From Flavobacterium gelatinilyticum (GTDB lineage: Bacteria; Bacteroidota; Bacteroidia; Flavobacteriales; Flavobacteriaceae): a DNA stretch of 64,000 bases. Within the stretch, counting starts at the first letter, position 1. Every line of letters begins with the position of its first letter. Of this stretch, positions 35,616 to 45,299 are shown piece after piece. Under the pieces are notes generated by a model. It worked only from the letters and a program-made list of their open reading frames with translations. It made no database searches and was not told where the DNA came from. The position numbers and the translations under genes were made by a program. The stretch is taken from contig NZ_CP114287.1 of NCBI RefSeq assembly GCF_027111295.1, forward strand, positions 2,914,001 through 2,978,000, in the 5' to 3' direction.

Positions 35616-35629
35616 CGTAAATTATAATA

Positions 35630-36361
35630 ATGTCTGAAAAAATCACTCCATATAAAGACTCTTCTTTAGGTAAGAAAGAGCAGGTTGCCCAAATGTTTGA
35701 CAACATTTCTGGGAATTACGATAATTTAAATCGTGTAATTTCATTTGGTATCGATACTAAATGGAGAAAAAAAGTACTCAAAATAGTTTCTGATTCTAAA
35801 CCAAAAACGATTCTTGATATTGCTACAGGAACCGGTGATCTTGCTATTTTAATGGCTAAAACCAATGCTGAAAAAATTATAGGTTTGGATATTTCTGCCG
35901 GAATGCTTGAAATTGGGAAAAAGAAGATCGAAGAAAAAAAACTAAGCAGCAGAATAGATTTAGTTTTGGGAGATTCTGAAAACATTCCGTTTGAAGACAA
36001 TTATTTTGATGCTATTACTGTAGGTTTCGGGGTGCGTAATTTTGAAAACCTGGAAAAAGGGTTTTCTGAAATTTTACGTGTTTTAAAACCAAATGGTGTT
36101 TTTGTAATTCTGGAAACCTCTGTTCCGGATAAAACACCGTACAGACAAGGATATAAATTTTACACCAAAAATATACTTCCGGTTATCGGAAAATTGTTCT
36201 CCAAAGACAATTCTGCTTATGGTTATTTATCAGAATCTGCCGCTGCTTTCCCTTATGGCGAAGCCCTGAACAATATTTTAAGAAAAACTGGGTTTATAGA
36301 TGTTACAGCAATGCCTCAGACTTTTGGTGTAGCAACCATTTATTCAGCATCTAAAAAGTAA
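35630..36361 (+). CDS. ubiE: Demethylmenaquinone methyltransferase (MenG/UbiE)
   Basis: SAM-dependent C-methyltransferase of the last menaquinone step. 243 aa. [19 protein letters not shown] near the N-terminus and the SAM-binding [13 protein letters not shown] (about residues 61-73) are diagnostic, with the UbiE signatures [16 protein letters not shown] and ILETSVPD following. Flavobacteria use menaquinone, so the menG function is the likely one. The stop lies one base before the porT start. Confidence 0.96.
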   Translation: MSEKITPYKDSSLGKKEQVAQMFDNISGNYDNLNRVISFGIDTKWRKKVLKIVSDSKPKTILDIATGTGDLAILMAKTNAEKIIGLDISAGMLEIGKKKIEEKKLSSRIDLVLGDSENIPFEDNYFDAITVGFGVRNFENLEKGFSEILRVLKPNGVFVILETSVPDKTPYRQGYKFYTKNILPVIGKLFSKDNSAYGYLSESAAAFPYGEALNNILRKTGFIDVTAMPQTFGVATIYSASKK

Positions 36362-36362
36362 T

Positions 36363-37079
36363 ATGAAAAAAATTGTAATCGTAATTTTATTAGTCTTAAC
36401 GACAAAAGGACACTCTCAATTTGCCAAAAGCATGTTTGCTAAAGATCCTATTATTAATCTCGAAAACTGGCAGAAACAACGTGTCTATTTTGGGTACTAT
36501 TTAGGCTTTAACAGCTTTGACTTTAAATTTGATTACAAAAATGTAACGCAGCAGGATATTCAGGTAAAAAAAACTACCGGATTCAACGTTGGAGTTGTAG
36601 CCGACTTGAGATTACAGGAATACATCAACCTGCGTTTTGAACCGGGATTGTACTACACCAAGCGTGATTTGTATTTTCCGGGAGTAGGAACAATGGAAAA
36701 AGATTATTTAAGAGAAGTAAACAGCACTTACATACATTTTCCGCTGCTTTTAAAATTTTCAGCACTTCGTACCGGAAACATCCGCCCTTACCTGGTTGGA
36801 GGAATGTCTACTACCCTAAATTTATCAAGTAACTCTAAATCGACAGATGATAACTTCGAAGGCAAATTCAGGGTAAAACAATGGACAGCCGCTTATGAAG
36901 TTGGTTTTGGGATTGATTTCTTTACAGAATATTTTATTTTCTCTCCTTCTGTAAGAGGAATGTTTGGTATTACAGATGAATTAATCCGCGACAAACCTAT
37001 TAATGGGCCAAGTCCCTGGACAGATAATATCGATTCGATGAAATCAAGAGCAATTTTGATAAATTTTACTTTTCATTAA
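36363..37079 (+). CDS. porT: PorT/SprT-like outer-membrane protein of the type IX secretion system
   Basis: 238 aa. Signal peptide MKKIVIVILLVLTTKGHSQ, then an eight-strand-type barrel (NWQKQRVYFGYYLGFNSFDF, NLRFEPGLYYTKRDLYF, FSPSVRGMFGI). The family and the position directly after ubiE/menG (one-base gap) match porT of Bacteroidota, which is needed for type IX secretion and, in Flavobacterium, gliding. The rest of the secretion machinery is not in this window. The assignment rests on family resemblance plus synteny. Confidence 0.78.
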   Translation: MKKIVIVILLVLTTKGHSQFAKSMFAKDPIINLENWQKQRVYFGYYLGFNSFDFKFDYKNVTQQDIQVKKTTGFNVGVVADLRLQEYINLRFEPGLYYTKRDLYFPGVGTMEKDYLREVNSTYIHFPLLLKFSALRTGNIRPYLVGGMSTTLNLSSNSKSTDDNFEGKFRVKQWTAAYEVGFGIDFFTEYFIFSPSVRGMFGITDELIRDKPINGPSPWTDNIDSMKSRAILINFTFH

Positions 37080-37088
37080 AACAAAATC

Positions 37089-37817
37089 TTAACTATTTCG
37101 TTTAAATTCACTAAGAATAATTGCTGTTGCTGTAGCTACATTTAAACTTTCGGTTTTTTGAAGCTCTCCAAATCTTGGAATCGTAAGACGATTGGTAACT
37201 ATTTTTTCAATTTCTGCCGAAATTCCGTTGGCTTCATTACCCATAATAATGATTCCGTCCTTTGGCAGGGCAGTTTGATAAATGTTATCGCCATCCATAA
37301 AGGTTCCAAAAACAGGTAATTTTGTCTGACTGATAAATGTTTTCAGATCAACATAATTAACGTTAACTCTGGCAATAGATCCCATAGTAGCCTGCACTAC
37401 TTTTGGATTGTAAATATCAACTGATTCTTTTGAACAGACAAGCTGTTTAATCCCGAACCAGTCGCAGAGACGCATAATCGTTCCTAAATTCCCTGGATCG
37501 CGAATGTCGTCGAGCGCTACGATTAAGCCGGAATTGATTATTTCTGTTTCCTTTGGCATTTTAAAAACTGCCAAACAGGTATTTGGAGTCGTTAAAGCAC
37601 TTATTTTTTTCAGTTCCTGCTCATTAATAAGAGTTCGCTTTGAGCTTTGAACGTTTTCAAAATCATTTAAAGTGGTGTATAAATGCTCTAATTCAAAATT
37701 GGATTGCAACAATTCTTGAATTACTTTTACTCCTTCGGCAAAAAATAATTGATTTGCAAAACGTTGTTTTTTTTGATGCAGTCCTGATATAAGTTTTATT
37801 TGGTTTTTACTAACCAT
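37089..37817 (-). CDS. TrmH/SpoU-family RNA 2'-O-methyltransferase
   Basis: 242 aa. The likely start is MVSKNQIKLISGLHQKKQR (ATG at 37817). The longer open frame overlaps the divergent tamL gene and is not coding. An N-terminal substrate-binding domain precedes the knotted SPOUT domain with IVALDDIRDPGNLGTIMRL (about 95-113), IIIMGNEANGIS and LQKTESLNVATATAIILSEF, the three family motifs. RlmB-like rRNA methylation is most likely, but the exact RNA target is unknown. Confidence 0.92.
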   Translation of the reverse strand: MVSKNQIKLISGLHQKKQRFANQLFFAEGVKVIQELLQSNFELEHLYTTLNDFENVQSSKRTLINEQELKKISALTTPNTCLAVFKMPKETEIINSGLIVALDDIRDPGNLGTIMRLCDWFGIKQLVCSKESVDIYNPKVVQATMGSIARVNVNYVDLKTFISQTKLPVFGTFMDGDNIYQTALPKDGIIIMGNEANGISAEIEKIVTNRLTIPRFGELQKTESLNVATATAIILSEFKRNS

Positions 37818-37854
37818 AAAATAATGTACTTTTGAATTAAATATTAAAAAACAC

Positions 37855-40410
37855 TTGAAAAATAATTCCACAAAAATAATAGCATTTCCCTTAATAGCAA
37901 TACTTATTTGTGCTTGTAATGCTGTAAAAAGAGTTCCTGATGGAAAAAACCTTCTTGTAAAAAATAATATTGTTGTAAACGGAAAAAACACCAATGATGA
38001 AAATGCATCTAACCAGATGTATCAAAAACCAAATGGTACTTTACTTGGTTACAGGCTCCGTTTAAACTTATACAATCTTGCTAATTTAAATCCGGATTCG
38101 ACTTATGCTGCAAAATTTAAAAACAATCCGGGACTTTATGAGCGTCAGTCAAAATTACTTTCGGCTAAGCAGGTAGACCGTCTTGGACAGTCTTTTTTAT
38201 ACAAAGGAATCCATGAATTTTTAAAAAATACCGGAGAACCTCCAGTAATCATCGATACATCTAAAACAAAAAAAACGCTGACCCGCTTAAAGTTCTATTA
38301 CTTTAACAATGGTTATTTTAATGTATCAACAGCCTACACAATAGATAGTATTGCACACAAAAAAGCTCAGATAAACTACAACATTACAACTGGGCCGGCT
38401 TATAAACTTGACACAATTAAGAGCAAAATTTCGACTCCTGCCCTTGATTCTTTATATAAAACAAATCCGGAGCCATCTTTTTTAAAATCAGGAAATCAAT
38501 ACAAAACTTCTGATTTTGAAGAAGAGAAAAACCGTCTTACGACTTATTTCAGAAACCATGGCGCTTACTTTTTTCAACCCACTTATGTGACATTTGATAT
38601 TGATACAATTGGCAAGAAAGATAAAGCCGATGTAACACTTATAATCAATAACAACAATATCCAAGAAAGAGATTCAAGCAGAACAGAGCCTTTTAAATTG
38701 TACAAAATCAGCGATGTAAACATCTATACTGATTATTCTCCGGCAAATGCAAAAATGCCAATACAAGACAGTACATCGTATAACAATTTTAATTTATACA
38801 GTTATAAGACCTTAAAATACAAACCACGTGCCATTACCGATGCTATATTTATCAGTAAAGGAAGTACTTTTTCAGATACCAGAACTACACTTACATCACG
38901 TTATTTAAACAATCTTAAGATTTTCAATTATCCATCGATCCAATACGAAGTCGACAAACGTGATTCTACAGCGCAGTCACTTATTGCAAAAGTATACCTG
39001 ACGCCAAGAAAAAAATACAGTTTTGGAGCTACTCTGGACTTTACACATTCTAATATTCAGGATTTTGGTATTGGAGCCAGTATTTCTGAAACGATCCGAA
39101 ATGTTTTTAACAGAGCCGAAACGCTTGAAATTTCGGCACGTGCCAATATTGGATCATCAAAAGATATGGCAAACCCGAATAATACATTTTTTAATGTTTC
39201 GGAGTATGGAGTCGATTTAAAACTGAATTTCCCAAGAATCCTGCTTCCCTTTGGAACAGAAAAAATTATCCCGAAAAGGATGATTCCTTCTACTGCTATT
39301 TCGGCAGGTTTTTCGAAACAAACCAATATTGGTCTTGATAAAGAAAACTTCACGGGCGGAATCTCTTATAACTGGTCGCCTAAACGACACAATACAGTTA
39401 AATTTGACCTGCTTAATGCCCAATTCGTAAGAAACTTAAATCCAAATAATTATTACAGGGTTTATACATCGTCTTACAGGGAATTAAACAATATTGCACA
39501 AAGTTACAACACTGATGCAGGGAATATAGACGATCAGGGAAATCTAACAATTCCTGACGGGGCGGCAGATTTTACCAACGATGTGTTAAATAACACTACT
39601 GCTTTACAACCTGGAGACCCAGCTTATAGAGATGTAGAAAGTATCGAAGAAAGAAGAGTCCGTCTTACCGAAAACGACTTTATTCTGGCTTCCAGCTACA
39701 CTTTTACCAAAACAACTAAAAAAGATCTTGCAGATAATAATTTCTATCAGTTTAAAACCAAAATTGAATCGGCAGGAACTTTATTATCGGCGGTTTCAAG
39801 CATAGGAGGCCTTCCAAAGAATGCAAAAGGCAACTACGAAATTTTTAATCTTGAATATGCTGAGTATATCAAAACTGAATTTGATTACATCAAACACTGG
39901 GATTTTGGAAAAGAAAAAGTTCTGGCGGTAAGAAGCTTTTTTGGAATCGCGATTCCGTTTGGAAATTCAGATTATATTCCGTTTTCACGAAGTTATTATT
40001 CTGGAGGTTCAAACGATAACCGAGGCTGGCAGCCTTATGCTCTTGGACCGGGAAGTACGAATGCTGTAGACGACTTTAACGAGGCCAATATGAAGATCGC
40101 TCTTAGTGCCGAATATCGATTTAAAATCTTTGGCGATGTTAAGGGAGCTATCTTTGCAGACGCCGGAAATATCTGGAATGTGCTCGATAATGTGACAGAT
40201 GAGAAGGCAAGATTTTCCAGCTTAAACGATTTAGAAGAAATTGCTTTGGGTTCCGGATTTGGTTTGCGATACGATTTAAGCTTTTTTGTTATCCGCTTAG
40301 ATTTAGGCTTCAAGACCTATAATCCGGCGCATGACAAGGGAAGCAGATGGTTTAAAGAATATAATTTTGGGCATTCGGTCTTAAATTTTGGTATAAATTA
40401 TCCATTCTAA
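37855..40410 (+). CDS. tamL: TamL-type BamA-family outer-membrane lipoprotein
   Basis: 851 aa. The start is a TTG at 37855; no in-frame ATG occurs for 45 codons, and the TTG gives a proper lipoprotein signal (IIAFPLIAILICAC, acylated Cys about residue 21). POTRA-like repeats follow (for example INYNITTGPAYKLDTIKS), then an Omp85-type barrel from about residue 400 (KYSFGATLDFTHSNIQDFGIG ... FGINYPF). Bacteroidota TamL is the lipoprotein counterpart of TamA and works with TamB in envelope assembly. It is divergent from the methyltransferase gene with only 37 bases between. Confidence 0.85.
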   Translation: MKNNSTKIIAFPLIAILICACNAVKRVPDGKNLLVKNNIVVNGKNTNDENASNQMYQKPNGTLLGYRLRLNLYNLANLNPDSTYAAKFKNNPGLYERQSKLLSAKQVDRLGQSFLYKGIHEFLKNTGEPPVIIDTSKTKKTLTRLKFYYFNNGYFNVSTAYTIDSIAHKKAQINYNITTGPAYKLDTIKSKISTPALDSLYKTNPEPSFLKSGNQYKTSDFEEEKNRLTTYFRNHGAYFFQPTYVTFDIDTIGKKDKADVTLIINNNNIQERDSSRTEPFKLYKISDVNIYTDYSPANAKMPIQDSTSYNNFNLYSYKTLKYKPRAITDAIFISKGSTFSDTRTTLTSRYLNNLKIFNYPSIQYEVDKRDSTAQSLIAKVYLTPRKKYSFGATLDFTHSNIQDFGIGASISETIRNVFNRAETLEISARANIGSSKDMANPNNTFFNVSEYGVDLKLNFPRILLPFGTEKIIPKRMIPSTAISAGFSKQTNIGLDKENFTGGISYNWSPKRHNTVKFDLLNAQFVRNLNPNNYYRVYTSSYRELNNIAQSYNTDAGNIDDQGNLTIPDGAADFTNDVLNNTTALQPGDPAYRDVESIEERRVRLTENDFILASSYTFTKTTKKDLADNNFYQFKTKIESAGTLLSAVSSIGGLPKNAKGNYEIFNLEYAEYIKTEFDYIKHWDFGKEKVLAVRSFFGIAIPFGNSDYIPFSRSYYSGGSNDNRGWQPYALGPGSTNAVDDFNEANMKIALSAEYRFKIFGDVKGAIFADAGNIWNVLDNVTDEKARFSSLNDLEEIALGSGFGLRYDLSFFVIRLDLGFKTYNPAHDKGSRWFKEYNFGHSVLNFGINYPF

Positions 40411-40470
40411 TGCTAATTAATTCGTATTTTTGCAACCTAAAAACTAAAAACAACTATAAAAAAAATTACA

Positions 40471-41538
40471 ATGGCACACAACATTAAACCAGGAGTAGCT
40501 ACAGGAGATCAAGTTCAGGAGATTTTTAATTATGCTAAAGAAAAAGGTTTTGCATTACCTGCTGTAAACGTTACGGGGTCTAGCACAATTAACGGAGTAC
40601 TTGAAACTGCAGCGAAACTAAATGCGCCAGTTATTATTCAATTTTCAAACGGAGGAGCACAATTCAACGCCGGAAAAGGTTTATCTAATGCAGGTGAGAA
40701 ATCAGCAATCGCTGGTGGTATCGCCGGAGCAAAACATATCCACACTTTAGCAGAGGCGTACGGTGCAACTGTAATTTTACACACTGACCACTGTGCAAAA
40801 AAATTATTACCTTGGATTGATGGTTTATTAGACGCTTCTGAAAAACATTTCGCAGAAACAGGAAAACCATTATTTAGTTCTCACATGATCGATTTATCTG
40901 AAGAGCCAATCGAAGAGAACATTGAAATCTGTAAAGAATACCTGGCTAGAATGAGCAAAATGGGAATGACATTAGAAATCGAACTTGGTATTACAGGTGG
41001 TGAAGAAGATGGTGTTGACAACTCAGACGTAGACAGCTCAAAATTATACACACAGCCAGAAGAAGTAGCTTATGCTTACGAAGAATTATCTAAAGTAAGT
41101 CCTAAATTTACAATCGCAGCGGCTTTTGGTAACGTTCACGGGGTTTACAAACCAGGAAACGTAAAATTAACTCCAAAAATCTTAAAAAATTCTCAGGATT
41201 TCGTACAAAACAAATTCAACACTGGCCACAATCCGGTAGATTTCGTTTTCCACGGAGGTTCAGGTTCTACGCTTGAAGAAATCAGAGAAGCTATTGGATA
41301 CGGAGTTATCAAAATGAACATCGATACAGATTTACAGTTTGCTTATACTGAAGGAATCCGTGACTACATGGTAAACAACATTGAGTATTTAAAATCTCAA
41401 ATTGGTAACCCAGAAGGTGCTGACGTTCCTAACAAAAAATACTATGACCCAAGAAAATGGGTACGTGAAAGCGAAGTAACATTCAACGCAAGACTTGAAC
41501 AAGCTTTTGCAGATTTAAACAACGTGAATACACTATAA
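40471..41538 (+). CDS. fbaA: Class II fructose-1,6-bisphosphate aldolase
   Basis: Zinc-dependent aldolase of glycolysis/gluconeogenesis. 355 aa, the type A length. ILHTDHCAKKLLPW (about residues 107-120) carries the catalytic Asp and a zinc His, ELGITGGEEDGVDN and FGNVHGVYKPGNVKL the further metal ligands, and FVFHGGSGS the third His region. A -7 box TATTTTTG is at 40425-40432. Confidence 0.97.
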   Translation: MAHNIKPGVATGDQVQEIFNYAKEKGFALPAVNVTGSSTINGVLETAAKLNAPVIIQFSNGGAQFNAGKGLSNAGEKSAIAGGIAGAKHIHTLAEAYGATVILHTDHCAKKLLPWIDGLLDASEKHFAETGKPLFSSHMIDLSEEPIEENIEICKEYLARMSKMGMTLEIELGITGGEEDGVDNSDVDSSKLYTQPEEVAYAYEELSKVSPKFTIAAAFGNVHGVYKPGNVKLTPKILKNSQDFVQNKFNTGHNPVDFVFHGGSGSTLEEIREAIGYGVIKMNIDTDLQFAYTEGIRDYMVNNIEYLKSQIGNPEGADVPNKKYYDPRKWVRESEVTFNARLEQAFADLNNVNTL

Positions 41539-41539
41539 T

Positions 41540-41620
41540 AAAAAAGTTTCAAGTTTAAAGTGTTTCAGGTTTCAGGTTTCCGCAACTTGAAACTTGAAAC
41601 CTAAAACAAATAAAACATTT
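41540..41620. repeat. GTTTCAAGTTT-type intergenic repeat between fbaA and accD
   Basis: GTTTCAAGTT near 41547 and AACTTGAAAC near 41584 form inverted copies with GTTTCAGGTTTC repeats between. Related strings occur near 47970 and 52640, so this is a dispersed element. No ORF. Confidence 0.55.
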
Positions 41621-41624
41621 CAAT

Positions 41625-42479
41625 ATGGCTTGGTTTAAAAGACAAGAAAAAGGGATTACAACCGCAACAGAAGACAAGATGGACGTTCCGAAAGGATTGT
41701 GGTACAAATCTCCTACTGGAAAAATTATTGATGCTGACGAATTAGCGAGAAATTTATTCGTAAGCCCTGAAGATGATTTTCACGTTCGAATTGGAAGCGC
41801 AACCTATTTTGAAATTTTATTCGACAACAACGAATTTGTTGAGTTAGATAAAAACATGACATCTAAAGATCCTTTGCATTTTGTGGATACAAAAAAATAT
41901 GCAGAGCGATTGAAAGATGTAATGGAAAAAACTCATCTTAAAGATGCTGTTCGTACAGGAGTAGGAAAATCTAAAGGAAGAGAAATCGTAATCTGCTGTA
42001 TGGATTTTGCATTCATCGGGGGATCTATGGGGGCTGTAGTAGGTGAAAAAATCGCAAGAGGTATCGATCACGCTATCAAAAACAGACTTCCATTTGTAAT
42101 GATTTCTAAATCCGGAGGAGCACGTATGATGGAAGCTGCTTATTCTTTAATGCAATTAGCAAAAACTTCTGTAAAATTGGCTCAGTTAGCCGAAGCTAAA
42201 TTACCATACATCTCTCTTTGTACAGATCCTACAACTGGAGGAACAACAGCTTCTTACGCTATGTTAGGAGATATTAACATCTCTGAGCCTGGTGCTTTGA
42301 TTGGTTTTGCAGGTCCACGTGTTGTTAGAGATACTACAGGTAAAGATTTACCAGAAGGTTTCCAAACCGCCGAGTTTCTTTTAGAGCACGGTTTCTTAGA
42401 CTTTATCACGCCTAGAAAAGAATTGAAAGATAAGATCAACTTATATATCGATTTAATTCAGAATAATGATATTCGATAG
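41625..42479 (+). CDS. accD: Acetyl-CoA carboxylase carboxyltransferase beta subunit, zinc-finger cysteines absent
   Basis: 284 aa. It transfers CO2 from carboxybiotin to acetyl-CoA with AccA to make malonyl-CoA. The crotonase-like core is intact: [52 protein letters not shown]. In typical AccD the segment after GLW is a four-Cys zinc ribbon (CPxC...CPxC). Here the equivalent is [10 protein letters not shown] ... LFVSPEDDF, with no Cys at all. Length and surrounding residues are otherwise normal, so this is a substitution, not a truncation. Confidence 0.95.
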   Translation: MAWFKRQEKGITTATEDKMDVPKGLWYKSPTGKIIDADELARNLFVSPEDDFHVRIGSATYFEILFDNNEFVELDKNMTSKDPLHFVDTKKYAERLKDVMEKTHLKDAVRTGVGKSKGREIVICCMDFAFIGGSMGAVVGEKIARGIDHAIKNRLPFVMISKSGGARMMEAAYSLMQLAKTSVKLAQLAEAKLPYISLCTDPTTGGTTASYAMLGDINISEPGALIGFAGPRVVRDTTGKDLPEGFQTAEFLLEHGFLDFITPRKELKDKINLYIDLIQNNDIR

Positions 42480-42501
42480 TTTTAAAACTATTCAAAATAT
42501 G

Positions 42502-42537
42502 AAATCCCAAGGAAATTGCTTCTTGGGATTTTTTTTA
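42502..42537 (+). terminator. accD terminator
   Basis: AAATCCCAAG and CTTGGGATTT form a 10-bp stem followed by seven Ts. A close copy of this hairpin lies at 43139-43167. Confidence 0.85.
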
Positions 42538-42716
42538 TTTTAAACCATATAAGTTTTATAAGTAAAATTAATACTTGTCTGAAAAATTGTATTTTTGTTC
42601 TACATAAATGATGCTCATTCTGCCACAAAAGAATTTGCAAAAATGTATCATACTAAAATTAACCTGTTTTTTACAGAAATCTATTTTTTCTAAAGTAATC
42701 TAAATATCTTTGAACT

Positions 42717-43109
42717 ATGAGCACAGCAACAAAATCAAATCACATAGGAAGAAAAATAAGCCGTATTCGCGAACTTAGAGATATGAAGCAAGAAGCTTTG
42801 GCTCAGGCTTTAGGAACAAACCAACAGGCAATTTCTATTTTGGAAAATAGTGAAACCATAGATGACGAAAAACTTTCCCAAGTAGCTAAAGCACTTGGAG
42901 TAAGTGCCGAGGCAATAAAAAACTTTACTGAGGAAAATATGATTAATTATTTCAATACATTTTATGACAATAGTGTTGCTAATGGAATAAATAATCCTGT
43001 CAATTGCACCTTCAATCCATTGGACAAAGTGGTTGAACTTTACGAGCGTATGCTTCAGACAGAAAAAGAAAAGGTCGAATATTTAGAAAAGCTATTAAAG
43101 GAAAAATAA
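42717..43109 (+). CDS. XRE-type helix-turn-helix regulator with C-terminal coiled coil
   Basis: 130 aa. An HTH_3 domain lies at residues ~9-70 (IGRKISRIRELRDMKQEAL, GTNQQAISILENSE). A short linker (NGINNPVNCTFNPLDKV) leads to a charged helix (MLQTEKEKVEYLEKLLKEK) likely to dimerise. Flavobacterial proteins of this type are common and mostly uncharacterised. It stands alone between accD and an unknown minus-strand gene, bracketed by two similar hairpins, and may be an acquired unit. Target unknown. Confidence 0.85.
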   Translation: MSTATKSNHIGRKISRIRELRDMKQEALAQALGTNQQAISILENSETIDDEKLSQVAKALGVSAEAIKNFTEENMINYFNTFYDNSVANGINNPVNCTFNPLDKVVELYERMLQTEKEKVEYLEKLLKEK

Positions 43110-43138
43110 TATTTTTCAATGATATTTAAATTATAGAG

Positions 43139-43167
43139 AAATCTCAAGAAAATACTTCTTGGGATTT
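43139..43167. terminator. Hairpin between convergent genes, near-copy of the accD terminator
   Basis: AAATCTCAAGAA and TTCTTGGGATTT, 12 bp with one wobble. 26 or so of 30 bases match the hairpin at 42502-42531. Confidence 0.65.
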
Positions 43168-43173
43168 CTTGCA

Positions 43174-43869
43174 TTAAAACAAATCTCGTCTGTAAACAAC
43201 ACCATTGTAATCTATAATATTTTCTTTAAAAAATTTCATTTTAGATAATAATCCCTCACAACACTCAAACATATATTGTTTTTCATTAATGTATAGGTTT
43301 TCAAAATCATTCTCGCTTGAAATATTATCCAAAAACTCATTAGTTTTTAAATTTAAATCTTCTTTTTTGGACAAAAATGATACTATCGCTTCTACTTCAT
43401 CTTTATAATCTGTATCTATTTCTTTTTCTTTTAATATAATTTTTGAAAGTGTAAGAATAAGAAAATCCAAAACAATCTTAAAGTCACTTGAACTTGAACC
43501 ATTAAAATCATTTAACCCATATGCTCCAAAAGCATAAAATATAGCTGATTCTTCCCTGCTATGCAAATAACCAATTTCCACTAAACCCAGATTACCCAAA
43601 AAATCAAGACTTGATTCAAATTCTTCACTAAAACAACTAGTAATCCAATCTAAAATCAATTGAAATTCAGTGTGGTTTATTTTAAAAAAATCGGACTTTA
43701 TCTTTATTAAAATGTCTTCATAAAGAACCTTATCATATTCCGTATGCAAGTTATGTGCAAAAACAATTTCCCTTAGAGTCTCTAAGATTTTCTCGCTTGA
43801 CATTAATGGTAAAAAATTCTTTTCAATTTTTGATTTATCTATTTTATAAAATTCAATTATACCACTCAT
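43174..43869 (-). CDS. Protein of unknown function (231 aa)
   Basis: I do not recognise a family. The product is acidic, Lys/Glu/Ile/Leu-rich, without a signal peptide or clear membrane helix, and probably alpha-helical (LDFLILTLSKIILKEKEID, YMFECCEGLLSKMKFFKEN). It is lower in GC than its neighbours by eye. It starts 18 bases after the stop of the ABC permease on the same strand, so it could be cotranscribed with it. It resembles small accessory cytoplasmic proteins, but no function should be assigned. Confidence 0.65.
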   Translation of the reverse strand: MSGIIEFYKIDKSKIEKNFLPLMSSEKILETLREIVFAHNLHTEYDKVLYEDILIKIKSDFFKINHTEFQLILDWITSCFSEEFESSLDFLGNLGLVEIGYLHSREESAIFYAFGAYGLNDFNGSSSSDFKIVLDFLILTLSKIILKEKEIDTDYKDEVEAIVSFLSKKEDLNLKTNEFLDNISSENDFENLYINEKQYMFECCEGLLSKMKFFKENIIDYNGVVYRRDLF

Positions 43870-43887
43870 ATTCTAAATGCCTTTAAA

Positions 43888-45135
43888 TCACATCCCCGTT
43901 CTAATCGCCTCAACCGGATCTAAATTCGCAGCTGAAACCGCAGGAAGAATTCCCGAAATTAATCCAATAAGCGCCGCTAAACTCGTTCCTAAAATTATAT
44001 TCCCAAGACTAAGGACAAATTCAAAATCCAGGGCTTTTGTTAATATTAAGGCAATTCCCCAAACCATCAACAAACCAATAATACCTCCAATTACTGAAAG
44101 AATTACAGCTTCAAACAAAAACTGAAATAAGATAAACTTATTTTTTGCTCCCAATGATTTCTGAATTCCAATCAAATTCGTTCTCTCTTTTACCGATACA
44201 AACATAATATTGGCAATTCCGAAGCCACCAACCAAAAGAGAAAAACCACTTATAATCCAGCCCACAACATTCATCTGACTAATAATTCCGTCTATAAAAT
44301 CTGTAAAACCAGAAAGGACATTAATAAAAAAGTTATCCATCTCCCCTGCTTTCATACCGCGAACAGCTCTTAACTTTTGTGCTACCTCGGCTTTATAAGC
44401 ATCCATATCTACACCTTTCGTTGGTTTTAAAACAATAACCGGCGTCATCGCATCACTATCACCATACATTCGGCGTAAAAAGTTAGCCGGAAGATACACC
44501 GAAGTATCATTGCTGTCTCCAAAAAATCCTGCACCTTGTTTGGCCATTACACCAATTACAGTAAAACGCTGCCCGTATAAACGAATGTTTTTTCCAATTG
44601 GATCACTTCCGCCAAAAAGACCATCAGCAATATCATATCCTAAAACAATAACTGCCGTTCCGGAATTCGATTCAGATTCGTTATAAAATCGGCCTTTGTC
44701 AAAACTCAATCCGTCAATATCGACCATTTCAAAAGATGAAGGCACAATATTTACATCAGCTACTGTTTTCGAATCATATTTTAAGGTTTCCTTGTTCACA
44801 AAAAGCTGATACCCTACCTGATCCGTATTAGTCAGGGAATTTTTCAATCCTACGTATTCATCATATTTTACATTTGGAAACTGCTCTCTCTTCCATTGCG
44901 GAATTTCTGAAGGTCCAAAGTTAAACTTCATTAAATAAATCGTATTTTTATCTAAGCTGCTCAAATCTTTAGAGATTTTTTTATCTAAAGAATCAACGGC
45001 TGCCAGAACTGCTATAATCGAAAAAATACCAATTGTAACACCCAAAAGCGACAATAAAGTTCTCAATTTATTATTGCGCAGCGCGTTTATGGCAAAGCCC
45101 AGACTTTCTTTTAATAATCGTAGATAAAGAAGCAT
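43888..45135 (-). CDS. MacB/FtsX-type ABC transporter permease
   Basis: About 415 aa. The start is set at MLLYLRLLKESLGFAINALR (ATG at 45135); an ATG at 45156 would add seven residues. An N-terminal helix (LLSLLGVTIGIFSIIAVLAAV) is followed by a ~200-residue periplasmic MacB_PCD domain, then three C-terminal helices forming the FtsX domain (GFGIANIMFVSVKERTNLIG). It is half of a mechanotransmission-type exporter. The ATPase gene is not adjacent in this window, so the partner is elsewhere. Confidence 0.9.
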   Translation of the reverse strand: MLLYLRLLKESLGFAINALRNNKLRTLLSLLGVTIGIFSIIAVLAAVDSLDKKISKDLSSLDKNTIYLMKFNFGPSEIPQWKREQFPNVKYDEYVGLKNSLTNTDQVGYQLFVNKETLKYDSKTVADVNIVPSSFEMVDIDGLSFDKGRFYNESESNSGTAVIVLGYDIADGLFGGSDPIGKNIRLYGQRFTVIGVMAKQGAGFFGDSNDTSVYLPANFLRRMYGDSDAMTPVIVLKPTKGVDMDAYKAEVAQKLRAVRGMKAGEMDNFFINVLSGFTDFIDGIISQMNVVGWIISGFSLLVGGFGIANIMFVSVKERTNLIGIQKSLGAKNKFILFQFLFEAVILSVIGGIIGLLMVWGIALILTKALDFEFVLSLGNIILGTSLAALIGLISGILPAVSAANLDPVEAIRTGM

Positions 45136-45267
45136 ATAGTAATATTTTTCAAACAAGTAAAATTCAATATTTTAAAAACAAAAACCTAATAAAAGTTAAC
45201 TTACTCATCAGTAGATTTTTTTAACAGATTGTTACACTAAATCTTTTAAAATAATATATAAAAAAAC

Positions 45268-45275
45268 TACTTTTG
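45268..45275 (+). promoter_or_regulatory. purH -7 promoter element
   Basis: TACTTTTG, a perfect TAnnTTTG match 25 bases upstream of the purH start codon. Confidence 0.55.
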
Positions 45276-45299
45276 CAGTCTGAAAATCATAACTACACA

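Noticed and set aside
37818-37994. Extended N-terminus (59 codons) of the TrmH-family methyltransferase
   Set aside because: It overlaps the start of the divergent tamL gene; the family N-terminus begins at the internal ATG at 37817.
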